Notes: generated by a model not told the origin, from the letters alone. Shown: positions 1 through 8,800, counted from the stretch's first letter. The stretch is DNA of 54,296 nt from UBA724 sp049596815 (GCA_049596815.1 JBMYLY010000004.1:1-54296), one strand, 5' to 3'. Translations and numbers: made by a program.

Positions 1-26
1 AAGCCAACCTTCGGGTTGGCTTTTTT
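1..26 (+). terminator. Rho-independent terminator of an upstream gene
   Basis: A perfect 9-bp stem (AAGCCAACC at 1-9 with GGTTGGCTT at 14-22) closes a TTCG tetraloop and runs into a T tract (21-26). It faces the plus strand, so it would end a transcript entering from outside the window. Confidence 0.85.
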
Positions 27-74
27 ACATAGAATGCATTTTATCAAAACCCACGGGCTCACTATCTTTACCCC

Positions 75-338
75 ATGATTTTTTTTATCAGCGGCGCCGA
101 ATTGGTGTTTGTTTTTTTGGTGATACTATTGGTCTTCGGAGCCGACCGTGTGCCTGAGATTGCTCGTACTTTGGGCAAAGGCATGCGACAGGTGCGCAAC
201 GCTACCCAAGATATTAAAGAAGAAATTCAAAAATCAGCCAAAGACCATGGTGTTAACACCCAACAGATCGAAAATCAGATTCGTGAAATCAAAGATGAGG
301 TCGAAGACACCGCTGGTTCTATCAAAAGAAAACTTTAG
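75..338 (+). CDS. tatA: Twin-arginine translocase TatA/TatE-family subunit
   Basis: An 87-residue protein with one N-terminal membrane helix (about residues 3-21), the TatA-type hinge FGADRVPEIARTLGKG (about 21-36), and a charged amphipathic to coiled C-terminal tail. This is the family layout of the pore-forming component of Tat export, which moves folded proteins across the inner membrane. The length fits TatA/E better than TatB, though flavobacteria often have several TatA-like proteins and the exact role (A or B) is not decided by sequence alone. No tatC is adjacent. The stop overlaps the stop of the convergent methyltransferase gene by 4 bases (TTAG, 335-338). Confidence 0.85.
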   Translation: MIFFISGAELVFVFLVILLVFGADRVPEIARTLGKGMRQVRNATQDIKEEIQKSAKDHGVNTQQIENQIREIKDEVEDTAGSIKRKL

Positions 339-970
339 CGCTTGCGGCTGAGCGACAATCCGTCGCGTATGGGCAATATCACCGTTTCTACCCTACTATC
401 GGTATTGATTTTATGATTGTAAACCTGAAGGGCTTTGGTGGCCTCGTCGTCCCCCTCTTTTAGCACCTTTCCCGACCAAAGCACATTGTCGGAAATCAGC
501 AAAGCACCTGGGTTCATTTTGTCAATAATCAAATCAAAATAGTGAGGGTAATTTTCTTTGTCCGCATCCATAAACACCAAATCATAGGGTCCGGAGAGTT
601 TGGGCAGTATGTCTGCCGCCATACCCAAGTATTGGTGGATGTGGTTGCCGTAAGGGGATAAGTCAAAATACTTGCGTTGCATTTGAGCCAACTCCTCATT
701 GCAGTCGATGGTGTCCAAACGACCCTCTGTGGCCATGCCTTCAGCCAAACACAAACTTGCATAACCAGTGTAAGTACCGATTTCCAATATTTTTTTGGGT
801 TGTATGAGTTTGGATAATAGCGCGAGTATGCGTCCTTGATAGGCACCACTCAACATACGGGGTTGCAATACCTTCTGGTGTGTCTCTCTATTGAGTTGTT
901 GCAGCAGCTCAGGTTCTTGCGCACTGTGGGTGTCCAGATATTGTTGGAGTTGTTCTGATATAAATTCCAT
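335..970 (-). CDS. Class I SAM-dependent O-methyltransferase (CCoAOMT/TrmR-like)
   Basis: A 211-residue protein of the metal-dependent O-methyltransferase family 3. The SAM-binding loop ILEIGTYTGYASLCLAEG lies at about 61-78. The acidic metal/SAM region VFMDADKENYPHYFDLI (about 132-148) and ISDNVLWSGKV (about 159-169) follow in the expected order. Bacterial members include tRNA-modifying enzymes of the TrmR type and enzymes acting on catechol-like small molecules; the substrate here cannot be told. It starts 2 bases after the stop of the flavin reductase gene, so the two are probably co-transcribed from upstream of 1605. Confidence 0.85.
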   Translation of the reverse strand: MEFISEQLQQYLDTHSAQEPELLQQLNRETHQKVLQPRMLSGAYQGRILALLSKLIQPKKILEIGTYTGYASLCLAEGMATEGRLDTIDCNEELAQMQRKYFDLSPYGNHIHQYLGMAADILPKLSGPYDLVFMDADKENYPHYFDLIIDKMNPGALLISDNVLWSGKVLKEGDDEATKALQVYNHKINTDSRVETVILPIRDGLSLSRKR

Positions 971-972
971 GA

Positions 973-1605
973 TTATTTGGGTCTGGCGTAGGGAAATCGT
1001 TCGATGAGTTTCGGGCTTGCATAGCCGTCAAGTCCGTTGATGGTCACGCTTTGGGCTGCCTCTAGACTCAGCCACCCATCCTCTTGGAGGATGTGATCGT
1101 CTAGGTGTATGGCAACTATCTTAGAGACAATTAGCAGGGTGTTGTTTTCTTTAATTTCGTATTCGTTGAGGTATTCACAGCCCAAGCGCACTTTGGCATC
1201 CTGAACATAGGGTGCATGAAAGCCGTTGAGGTATTCGGGTTTGAAATCGGTCTGGTCAAACTCGGACACATCAGCAGGGTATTTGGCAGAGGTGTGGTGG
1301 GCATCGGCTACGACTTCAGTATGGATGTGATTGACGGTGAAAAAACCGGTTTCTTTGATGTTTTTGTAGGTGTCTCTCGGCACGGTCGTTGGTCGAAGTA
1401 CAAAACCCACCAAAGGCGGGTTGCTACCCAAGTGGGTGATGCTACTAAACACAGCTAGGTTTGTTTGGCCTTGGGTGGAAAGTGTTCCCAACAAATTGGC
1501 CGATTTGTATCCTGTGCAACTATTGATGAGGTTGAGCCGAAATATCTTGTCCATTTGCTGGATGTCGGCCGAGGAAAAGGAGTGCATTTCTTTTTTTACA
1601 AACAT
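973..1605 (-). CDS. Flavin reductase family protein (FMN-binding split barrel)
   Basis: A protein of about 210 residues resembling the flavin-reductase-like FMN-binding split-barrel family. Typical stretches are NLAVFSSITHLGSNPPLVGF, RDTYKNIKETGFFTVN and DAHHTSAKYP, the last conserved in the flavobacterial subgroup. The product should be cytosolic and reduce or bind FMN; the partner oxidoreductase is unknown. The reading frame is open to 1611 with a TTG, but ATG at 1605 or the internal ATG at 1587 (MHSFSS) are likelier starts. It is first in a two-gene operon with the O-methyltransferase. Confidence 0.8.
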   Translation of the reverse strand: MFVKKEMHSFSSADIQQMDKIFRLNLINSCTGYKSANLLGTLSTQGQTNLAVFSSITHLGSNPPLVGFVLRPTTVPRDTYKNIKETGFFTVNHIHTEVVADAHHTSAKYPADVSEFDQTDFKPEYLNGFHAPYVQDAKVRLGCEYLNEYEIKENNTLLIVSKIVAIHLDDHILQEDGWLSLEAAQSVTINGLDGYASPKLIERFPYARPK

Positions 1606-1626
1606 AATCAATCCGTTGAATTTGTT

Positions 1627-1634
1627 TATTTTTG
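1627..1634 (+). promoter_or_regulatory. -7 promoter element of tRNA-Val
   Basis: TATTTTTG matches the Bacteroidota -7 consensus TAnnTTTG and ends 10 nt before the mature tRNA 5' end. No good -33 TTG at the usual 19-nt spacing was seen. Confidence 0.5.
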
Positions 1635-1644
1635 CCCTCCATTA

Positions 1645-1719
1645 GGGTCATTAACTCAGTTGGTTCAGAGTGTCGCCTTGACAGGGCGGAAGTCATTGGT
1701 TCGAATCCAATATGACCCA
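1645..1719 (+). tRNA. tRNA-Val (anticodon GAC)
   Basis: Full cloverleaf: acceptor GGGTCAT (1645-1651) with ATGACCC (1712-1718); D stem ACTC/GAGT; anticodon stem 1673-1677 with 1685-1689; anticodon loop TTGACAG (1678-1684), giving anticodon GAC; T arm ATTGG-TTCGAAT-CCAAT (1695-1711); discriminator A at 1719. CCA is not encoded. The last 25 bases are repeated exactly at 2598-2622, marking this tRNA gene as an integration target. Confidence 0.95.
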
Positions 1720-1722
1720 CAA
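1695..1722 (+). repeat. attL-like direct repeat (3' end of tRNA-Val)
   Basis: A 28-bp direct repeat, identical to 2598-2625, covering the T arm and 3' acceptor strand of the tRNA plus CAA. The preceding base differs between copies (C1694 versus T2597), as does the following base (G1723 versus T2626), so the match ends are sharp. Confidence 0.85.
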
Positions 1723-1778
1723 GTATATACTGATAATCAGTTACTTACATCCAAAAATACTTAATAGAGGATAGAATA

Positions 1779-1877
1779 GTGGATAAATCAAAGAAGTTGA
1801 AATCCATGATTAAAGATTATTCTAATGATTTTAGTAGAGGTGAAATGTATAGAATGATTGATGAGGTGTATAAATAA
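1779..1877 (+). CDS. Possible 32-residue small ORF inside the tRNA-Val element
   Basis: A GTG-initiated ORF of 32 codons ending in TAA at 1875-1877, with an AGAGG stretch (1766-1770) 8 nt upstream as a plausible ribosome binding site. The product is charged (starts VDKSKKLKSMIKDYSND and ends MIDEVYK) and resembles nothing I can name. It may be a real small protein of the element or the C-terminal remnant of a larger one. Support is weak. Confidence 0.3.
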   Translation: MDKSKKLKSMIKDYSNDFSRGEMYRMIDEVYK

Positions 1878-1921
1878 GTGAAGAGTAATCCTCACTTCTT
1901 AACCTACAACAATCAATCTAT

Positions 1922-2284
1922 TTAAGAAGAAAGTTCTTGAAATTTCTTTCTAAACACTAATGGTTTTTTTATTGTATGGAAAATTTCTTTGGTACCACCA
2001 GAGCCTACTAAAATTACAGTACCAAAACCTAATATTCTTCCTAAAATTGATTGGTTCACACCTACGCTTTCAATTTTAGAGTGATTCATCTCCACAGTTC
2101 TTCTGCTGATTATCCCAACTTTAATTATAACCCTTTTGTTGGTGATAACAAACTCTGAAGTTAATTTATCAATCAGAGCCAAGATAAATATTTTGAATGG
2201 ATTCAAAAAAATTATCCAATGATAAGAAGTTTCATATTCTACTTTCTCATCTTTAATTAAATTTGAATTTACATAACTACCCAT
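1922..2284 (-). CDS. Bacterial PH-domain (bPH2/YdbS-like) membrane-associated protein
   Basis: A 120-residue protein. A hydrophobic stretch at about 23-41 (WIIFLNPFKIFILALI) is followed by a bacterial pleckstrin-homology-like domain with the family signature TNKRVIIKVGIISRRTVEMN, then KIESVGVNQSILGRILGFG and a GSGGTKE turn. Such proteins are small and membrane-anchored, with no enzymatic role established by sequence. It is the only intact gene in the block between the two tRNA-Val repeats and reads toward the tRNA. Its composition is more AT-rich than flanking genes, consistent with arrival with the element. ATG at 2284 is the only reasonable start. Confidence 0.75.
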   Translation of the reverse strand: MGSYVNSNLIKDEKVEYETSYHWIIFLNPFKIFILALIDKLTSEFVITNKRVIIKVGIISRRTVEMNHSKIESVGVNQSILGRILGFGTVILVGSGGTKEIFHTIKKPLVFRKKFQELSS

Positions 2285-2333
2285 GTTTGTTGATTTAAAA
2301 GTTTGTTAAAGTTAAATAAATTTTCCAAACTAT

Positions 2334-2444
2334 TTAACTCTGTAAAAACGAATCATTTAATTGGTAGCAACGATTTTTTGAATTGAATTTATCTAATAAT
2401 TCATCAATATCCTCACTTTGAATTACATCAGTAATTTTTATATT
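2334..2444 (-). pseudogene. Gene scrap upstream of the PH-domain gene
   Basis: An open stretch of 36 codons ending in TAA (2334-2336), with protein-like composition (…ITDVIQSEDIDELLDKFNS…) but no ATG, GTG or TTG; a stop closes it at 2445-2447. It lies 50 bp upstream of the PH-domain gene on the same strand. It is most simply the 3' end of a lost gene. The family is not recognised. Confidence 0.3.
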
Positions 2445-2494
2445 TTAGATAAAATAATCCACTGATAATAAGTTCCTTGGTTTTATTTTTTTAA

Positions 2495-2538
2495 CTATCC
2501 ACAAAATGAGGATAACTTTATCCACCATTTGTGGATAA
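2495..2538. other. Cluster of DnaA-box-like sites with inverted repeat
   Basis: CTATCCACA (2495-2503), TTATCCACC (2518-2526) and TGTGGATAA (2530-2538, a perfect TTATCCACA on the minus strand) match the DnaA-box consensus with 1, 1 and 0 changes. The latter two form an inverted repeat TTATCCAC-CATTT-GTGGATAA. It lies near the right end of the tRNA-Val element in AT-rich DNA. It may be a replication-initiator or recombinase site, or a plain hairpin. Confidence 0.4.
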
Positions 2539-2597
2539 GACAAAAAAGAAGATAAATGTAGAGTTATGACTATCAGTTAATTAGAAATAAAAATTTT

Positions 2598-2625
2598 ATT
2601 GGTTCGAATCCAATATGACCCACAA
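2598..2625 (+). repeat. attR-like direct repeat (copy of tRNA-Val 3' end)
   Basis: Exact 28-bp copy of 1695-1722 without the rest of a tRNA. It abuts the stop codon of the DUF2905 gene (2626-2628), so before integration the tRNA 3' end probably lay directly against that gene. Confidence 0.85.
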
Positions 2626-2823
2626 TTATTTCCGTAGCAGATACAATACTAGACTTAATACTATACTAATTAAAATCGAAGTCCCCAACGGAAAATAAAT
2701 CTGACTGTTTTTACCTTCCCACTTAAAATCCAATGGGTTTTTGTAGTCGATGCGCTCACCAAACACCATAAAGCATCCAACGACCACCAATACCACGCCC
2801 ACAAAAATCAAAGTGCGTCCCAT
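2626..2823 (-). CDS. DUF2905 family small membrane protein
   Basis: A 65-residue protein with two membrane helices (about 4-20 and 45-62) joined by a polar loop with the family-like features GERIDYKNPLDFKWEGKN and YFPLGTSILISIVLS. DUF2905 proteins have no known function. ATG overlaps the murF stop by one base (TAATG), suggesting translational coupling and co-transcription in the gldJ-murF operon. Its stop directly touches the right-hand copy of the tRNA-Val repeat. Confidence 0.75.
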   Translation of the reverse strand: MGRTLIFVGVVLVVVGCFMVFGERIDYKNPLDFKWEGKNSQIYFPLGTSILISIVLSLVLYLLRK

Positions 2824-4085
2824 TAGTGCAAGACATCCATAAGGTTTTCTAATGCAAGGCTACGTGAGGCTTTGATGAGGACTTGGGAAGATCCCAAAGG
2901 GTTGCTCTTAAAAAAATCTTCAGCCTGTTGGGTGGTTTCAAAATAAAACTCCTTGTCTACCCATGGCTGAAATGGACGGCCCACCCAATAGCATTTGAGT
3001 TGGTTTTTAGCTGCCCAAGCCACAAGTTTTTGATGTTCTTCGGCTTCATAAGCCCCCAATTCGTTCATTTGTCCCAATATGGCCACTTTCTCACCAGGTT
3101 TTTGACAGAAAGCGGTCAATGCCGCCAACATACTACTCGGGTTTGCATTGTATGCGTCCAGGGTGATGTGTATATCACCTTTAGGGATCTGTTGGGAGCG
3201 GTTGTTGGTTGGGGTATAACTTTCAACTGCTTCTTGGATTTTCGAAAAGGGAATTTTTAAATATTTTCCAATGGCGACAGCTGCTGCGGTATTATAGGCA
3301 TTGTAAGTGCCTGTGAGCTGGGTTTTGATGTGGTTTCCATTTGCTGTAAGTGAGACGGGATCACTGTTATTGTTTATTTCAAAGTCAAAATCCGAATCCT
3401 CATGAGTCCCATAAGTATAAGCGGGGTAGCCCGTGAGTTGGGCTATCATTTTTTTGTCATCTTTATTGGCAAAAATGACGCCACGATTGTTTTTTAGAAA
3501 TTCATACAATTCACTTTTGGCTTTGACCACACCTTCGATACTCCCAAAACCTTCTAAATGCGCTTTTCCAAAGTTGGTAATCAGTCCGTAGTTGGGTTGT
3601 GTGATTTCTGCCAATTGGGCAATTTCGCCGGGGTGATTGGCGCCCATTTCAACCACTGCAAGTTCGGTGTCTGAATGTAGGCGCAACAGCGTTAGCGGAA
3701 CGCCAATATGGTTGTTGAGATTGCCTTCTGTAGCAATGACCTTGTAATGACTTTGCAAAACCGCATGGATCAATTCTTTGGTGGTAGTCTTGCCATTACT
3801 GCCCGTGAGTGCAATAATAGGAGTGCCTAACTGTTTTCTGTGATGATTGGCGAGTTGTTGTAGGCTTGTCAGAACATCATCAACCAGAACAAAGCGCTTG
3901 TCGGCTCCATCAATGGGCTCATCAACCACCACTGCCAACGCCCCTTTTTTCAGGGCTTGATGGGCAAAACGATTGCCATTAAAGCTAGGCCCTTTTAAAG
4001 CAAAATACAGTTGTCCGCTTGTGAGCGTTCGGGTGTCTGTGGACACGCCTTTGGATTGAAGGAAAAGAGGGTAGAGGTTTTGCAT
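2823..4085 (-). CDS. murF: UDP-N-acetylmuramoyl-tripeptide--D-alanyl-D-alanine ligase
   Basis: Mur-ligase family, 420 residues from ATG at 4085 (the frame extends to a TTG at 4091). MurF adds the D-Ala-D-Ala dipeptide to UDP-MurNAc-tripeptide in cytosolic peptidoglycan synthesis. The N-terminal domain has DTRTLTSGQLYFALKG (substrate binding). The ATP loop ALTGSNGKTTTKE is at about 92-104. The central domain contains VVEMGANHPGEI, and DAYNANPSSM with the C-terminal domain follow. Slightly short for MurF but complete. It lies 12 bp after gldJ and is coupled to the DUF2905 gene, the order commonly seen in flavobacteria. Confidence 0.93.
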   Translation of the reverse strand: MQNLYPLFLQSKGVSTDTRTLTSGQLYFALKGPSFNGNRFAHQALKKGALAVVVDEPIDGADKRFVLVDDVLTSLQQLANHHRKQLGTPIIALTGSNGKTTTKELIHAVLQSHYKVIATEGNLNNHIGVPLTLLRLHSDTELAVVEMGANHPGEIAQLAEITQPNYGLITNFGKAHLEGFGSIEGVVKAKSELYEFLKNNRGVIFANKDDKKMIAQLTGYPAYTYGTHEDSDFDFEINNNSDPVSLTANGNHIKTQLTGTYNAYNTAAAVAIGKYLKIPFSKIQEAVESYTPTNNRSQQIPKGDIHITLDAYNANPSSMLAALTAFCQKPGEKVAILGQMNELGAYEAEEHQKLVAWAAKNQLKCYWVGRPFQPWVDKEFYFETTQQAEDFFKSNPLGSSQVLIKASRSLALENLMDVLH

Positions 4086-4097
4086 CCTCAATCGTTC

Positions 4098-5726
4098 TTA
4101 ACCACGTGGTCTCTTGCGTGTGTTGGGGTTGCTGCCCAAATAGGACATGGCACACCGGAAACCTACAAAATCTGCTGCCATAAACTCTGGAAGATAGCGA
4201 CGTTGGGCCGGATCCAACCAGTAGGAACGGTCTTTCCATGAGCCTCCTTTGATAACCCTTGTTTGATTGGAAACCAAAGTATTCAATTGTTCATTTTGTT
4301 GTAGTCCGTCACTATCAACAGGAGATTTGTACATGTTGTCAACCTCTCTACGTGCAGAAAAAGCATCTCCATCTTGATAGTCTCTGTTGTCAGATCGGTC
4401 AAAATTGGAACGCAACTTGGTGTCCAAACTATCTACATCTTGTCTAAGCACAGAACCGGGAAGTTGTGAGAAAAACACCCGACCAGTTGGGGTGGTTCCG
4501 CCTATGTTGTCGTCGAGGGTGGCAGTAACTACTTTGCCATCTTCCCCGATAACAGGCTTGGAGAAATAATTCCCTCGATAATAATTCATATCACTAACAT
4601 CACTGTTGGTAATAGGACGATAGACGTCAGCAACCCATTCAGACACATTGCCGGCCATGCCGTAAAGTCCATAATCATTAGGAGGAAATTGACGCACATC
4701 GGCAGTAATTTCTGCATTGTCACTGGACCAGCCGGCGATACCGCTGTAATCTCCTCTTCCTTGCTTAAAGTTGGCCAATTGGTCTCCTTCGTTTCTACGT
4801 TCCTTAGATCGGGAAGACTCTCCCGACCAGGGGTATTTTTTCTTCCCTTGGTAGCTGTTGTATTCTCTGATACCAGACAGTCCTAGGGCTGCATATTCCC
4901 ACTCAACTTCAGTGGGGAGTCTGTATTCAGGCAATAATATGCCATCCTCAATTCTAGCCCCACTAATGGTGATAGAATCCGTTTCTCTGTCTTTTTGAAT
5001 AGAAGCACGCCCTACAAATTTTGGATCATCAGTATTGTCATTCACTAATGCGCCTCCATAGACCTTGTCTGAGGCACGAAGGTAGGTCTCAACGTCAAAA
5101 TTCACTTCTGGACTCAAAGTGTCAGCAACGCGAGCACCACGAGCCAAGTATCCTTTTTCTTCTAATATTTTTTCGTTTACCCTATTGGAACGCCATTTGG
5201 CGAAATTGACAGCTTGTTGCCAACTCACTCCTACTACCGGGTGGTTGCGAAAGGCCGGGTGGCGCAGGTAATTGTTGACCATGTCCTCATTAAAGCCCAG
5301 TTGGTTTCTCCAAACGAGTGTGTCAGGAAGTGCTGCTGTATAAATGTCTTTATATTGTGGTCCGGCGTTGCCATAGACACGCGCCAACCAATCCAAGTAC
5401 TCCATATACATCAGGTTGGTCACTTCTGTTTCGTCCATGTAAAAAGAGCGTACTTGCATACGCACCGGAAGGTTGTTCCAATCCCGTAAAATGTCATCTT
5501 GAACTTTTCCCTTGGTAAAAGTACCCCCTTGGATAAACACTAAGCCTGGACCGGTTTGTTGTCCTTTATGATTGGTTTTGTATTGAAAACCACCACGTTC
5601 ATTAATGTTCCATCCCGTGGCTTGTGATTTATTGCTACCACGCGAACTTCTGTTGGAACCACATGCCGAAACCATCAACACAATCATTCCAAGGGCAATC
5701 ATTTTTTGATATCGAATACGCAACAT
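4098..5726 (-). CDS. gldJ: Gliding motility lipoprotein GldJ
   Basis: A 542-residue lipoprotein with an N-terminal signal and lipobox VSAC (Cys about 22). The body is a formylglycine-generating-enzyme/sulfatase-modifying-factor fold, shown by GLVFIQGGTFTKG, MDETEVTNLMYMEYLDW, PVVGVSWQQAVNFAKWR, RLPTEVEWEYAALG, YGLYGMAGNVSEWVADVY, RVIKGGSWKDRSYWLDPA and a GFRCAM end. In Flavobacterium johnsoniae GldJ is needed for gliding and for stability of the T9SS motor component GldK. The gene is divergent from porU, as known from other flavobacteria, and heads the gldJ-murF-DUF2905 operon. Confidence 0.93.
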   Translation of the reverse strand: MLRIRYQKMIALGMIVLMVSACGSNRSSRGSNKSQATGWNINERGGFQYKTNHKGQQTGPGLVFIQGGTFTKGKVQDDILRDWNNLPVRMQVRSFYMDETEVTNLMYMEYLDWLARVYGNAGPQYKDIYTAALPDTLVWRNQLGFNEDMVNNYLRHPAFRNHPVVGVSWQQAVNFAKWRSNRVNEKILEEKGYLARGARVADTLSPEVNFDVETYLRASDKVYGGALVNDNTDDPKFVGRASIQKDRETDSITISGARIEDGILLPEYRLPTEVEWEYAALGLSGIREYNSYQGKKKYPWSGESSRSKERRNEGDQLANFKQGRGDYSGIAGWSSDNAEITADVRQFPPNDYGLYGMAGNVSEWVADVYRPITNSDVSDMNYYRGNYFSKPVIGEDGKVVTATLDDNIGGTTPTGRVFFSQLPGSVLRQDVDSLDTKLRSNFDRSDNRDYQDGDAFSARREVDNMYKSPVDSDGLQQNEQLNTLVSNQTRVIKGGSWKDRSYWLDPAQRRYLPEFMAADFVGFRCAMSYLGSNPNTRKRPRG

Positions 5727-5842
5727 GAATTTTTTGTCTTCTTTAAGTTTGCAAGATACTAAATATGCCTAATTTAGCTTAGCATGATTTTTGCACGTCT
5801 AAATAACGACATTATCTGTTAAATATTGCTGCAATAATAAAC

Positions 5843-8800
5843 ATGAAAATACCAAATCTTGACTTAAGACGTTTTACACACATGATTCGATTGTGTATGC
5901 TGTGTTTTCCGCTGTTTGTTTTTTCACAACAATTGGATATACCCATCGTATGGGATGGTATAAAATCTATAGAAACTCAAGCGGGAATCGTTACAACGCC
6001 CAGACCCGTGGGGCATTCTTTGTTTTTCAGCGACGCATCCGAGCAGTTCCTTGTAGAAACAAGTAGAGGACTCAGCGAGTCAGAAGCTCAAAAAGAATTT
6101 TTAATCACCAACATGGAACACGAGGAAGTGCTGGAAGCTTCGCTCTATAACTTAGATATTGACAAATTGCCCTCCGAGCCATCTGTTGGGCTTATCAAAA
6201 CCAAAAGTCGAGAGGAGTATGAATTGCGAATTTCCTTGACTCCTTTCTATGTCAAAGACTCAAAAATGTTTCGGGTTACTTCACTGCAAATTTCTGCCAA
6301 GGCTGTGCAAGAGGTCAGTCAAGCCCAGAATTATAAAATGCTTAATGCCGATAACAGTCTTCCTCAAAATGGACATCGATTTGAAGTTGAAAAAACAGGA
6401 ATCTACAAATTGACTGGACGTTTTTTAAAGCGCATAGGAGTCTCCATAAAAGATGTAAATCCAAGTACTTTAAAAATTTATGGTAAAGGTGGGCAAATGT
6501 TACCCTTGTTAAATAGTGAAGGCACCGATGTGGGTATGCACGAAAACCCTTTGCTGTTGGTGGGGATGGAGGATGGCTTGATAGAAAATGATGATTACCT
6601 ATTGTTTTACGCCTACGGACATGACAATTGGAGTGGGGAAAGCAGCACATTCAAAAACCTTTATCATGATGCAGCTCATTATATTTTAAGTTACGGAGGC
6701 ACGGCAGGCAAAAGAGTACAAATATTTAGCTCAGAATCACAATTATCAGACCCAATCACTTCGGCAGAGGTCATATTACATCACGAACAAGATCTTAGTA
6801 ATATCGCTGGCATGGGTCGTCGGTGGTTTGGGGAGTCTTTCTACGGAAGTTCTGAGCAAGATTTTGTATTTACCTTAGACAACAGGGTAGAGGCAACTGA
6901 GGTAGATGTAACAGTCGCAGCTGCCGGTGTTTCAGACAATCTTTCAAAAATGAAAGTGACAATCGGAAATGCTTCGGAATCAGTTTCATTTTCACCCAAA
7001 CAAAATTTGACTCGAGCCACTTTGGGTAGTAAAACCCTCTCTTTGACACCCAACAATGATGAGTTAAAGATGTCCATAACCTATGATTCTCCTGTTGACA
7101 ATGCCGCCATAGCCTATTTGGATTATTTGAAAGTGGCATATGATCGAAAACTTACCGGCAGTTCAGGTCAGTTTGGTTTTCGCCCCCAATCTGTAGCAGC
7201 TCATTTGGCAGAGAATGCCGATGCCGTTTGGGAACAAACTTCTGATGGAAATATCAAAGTGTATTTGCCCGGGGAACAAGGTGTGGTTTTTACACCCGAA
7301 AACACCGAAAATGATTTTCGACTCTACACCTCTTTAGACACCTACACGCCTTCTAGAAGTAGATACGGTGATGATTACCAATCACCCAATCTAAGGACGA
7401 TGTTAGAAGATGATCTTGAATATATCATCATTACAGCAGCTGAATTTGCAGAGGAGGCTGAACGTTTGGCCAATCATCATAGAAATTTTTCTGGTTTGAA
7501 TACCATAGTGCTAACACTCGATCAAATCTATGACGATTTTAGTGCTGGCAATACCGATATTGCTGCTTTGCGCAATGCCATTAGGCATGCTTACAAAGCC
7601 AATCCTTCCGAACTCAAATATGTGTGTCTTTTTGGTGATACCAGTTTCGATTATAAAGACAGGATTGCCAATAACAACAATATTGTGCCCACCTTTTATT
7701 CTTTGAATAGTTTTCATGTGGCCAACAGCTATATGTCCGATGACTTTTATGCCATGATGGACGAAGGAGAAGGCAGTTTGGGTAGTGGAGATGTGATGGA
7801 TTTGGCGGTGGGTCGTATGTTGTTCGACACCCCTTTGGGTGCCCGTACAGCGGTCAACAAAGCCATAGAATATTGTTTGTCCTATGGAGATTGGCAAAAC
7901 AGTTTTACACTCCTTTCTGATGACCCTGATAAAGACTGGGAAGTTAGTATTCAGCAAGAACTTGACGGCTTGGGAGACGTGCTAGCTGTCAACAAACCCT
8001 TCATCAATGTTACCAAAATTCATTCGGATGCCTATAAACAGGTAGTTACCGCTGCCGGAGACCGCTACCCCAGCGTTACAGAGGCTCTTGAAAACCAGAT
8101 AAACCTAGGAACTCTGGTGGTCAACTATTTTGGACATGGGGGAGAGGAAGGTTTGGCGCATGAGTTTATTTATGATAAAAACTTAGCGCAGCGCTTGTAC
8201 CACCCAGGGCGCTATCCGCTTTTTGTGACCTCTACTTGTGAATTTAGTCGGTTTGACAACCCCAACTTGCTGACTGCGGGTGAAATGACATACGCCAATC
8301 CTTCGGGCGGTGCCATTAGCCTGATTTCAACCACACGCCAAATTTTTGTTACCAACGGGATTAATTACAACAACATCTTGTCCAAGCATTTGTTTGCCTA
8401 TGGTTCGGACGAATATCCCAGCATGGCTGAAGCCCTTCGATTGGCGAAAAGAGAATTTTCAGGTACCGCTCAAAAAAGAATCGTATTCTACATAGGCGAT
8501 CCTGCTTTGCGATTGTCTGTGCCAGGTAGTTCTGTAGCGCTTACTCAGCTCAATGGTGCCAATTTGGAAACCTTGTCAGACGAGCAACAACAACTTCGTG
8601 CGCTTGACAAAGTGCGCCTGTCCGGAGAGGTTTTGGATGTATCGGGCACGGTCTCATCTAACTTTAACGGCGAGGCTGTGGTGACGGTGTTTGACAAAGC
8701 CATTGAAAAAACCACCCTTAACAACAATGGCCATGGAACCATGGATTTCACTGCCTTAGGAAATGTCATTTTTAAAGGAAATACATTGGTTACTAATGGT

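Larger units (their letters stand above)
1695..2625. mobile_element. Mini integrated element or island remnant at tRNA-Val
   Basis: The T arm and 3' acceptor strand of tRNA-Val plus the next 3 bases (1695-1722) recur without mismatch at 2598-2625, giving a 903-bp repeat-to-repeat unit. The interior is visibly more AT-rich than its neighbours and holds one intact gene (PH-domain protein), a possible 32-codon ORF and a gene scrap. Direct repeats of a tRNA 3' end are the hallmark of tyrosine-recombinase integration. No integrase, relaxase or transposase is present and no terminal inverted repeats were seen. An 8-bp ATCAGTTA occurs in the same orientation near both ends (1736-1743 and 2572-2579) and could be an arm-type recombinase site (inference). 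It is either a deletion remnant or a non-autonomous element mobilised in trans. Confidence 0.7.

Noticed and set aside
1465..1764. Plus-strand ORF running through the tRNA-Val gene
   Set aside because: Contains the tRNA and the 5' part of the flavin reductase in antisense; no coding evidence.
1695..2625. The tRNA-Val block as an IS element or MITE
   Set aside because: No transposase and no terminal inverted repeats; the flanking repeat is the tRNA 3' end, typical of site-specific recombination.
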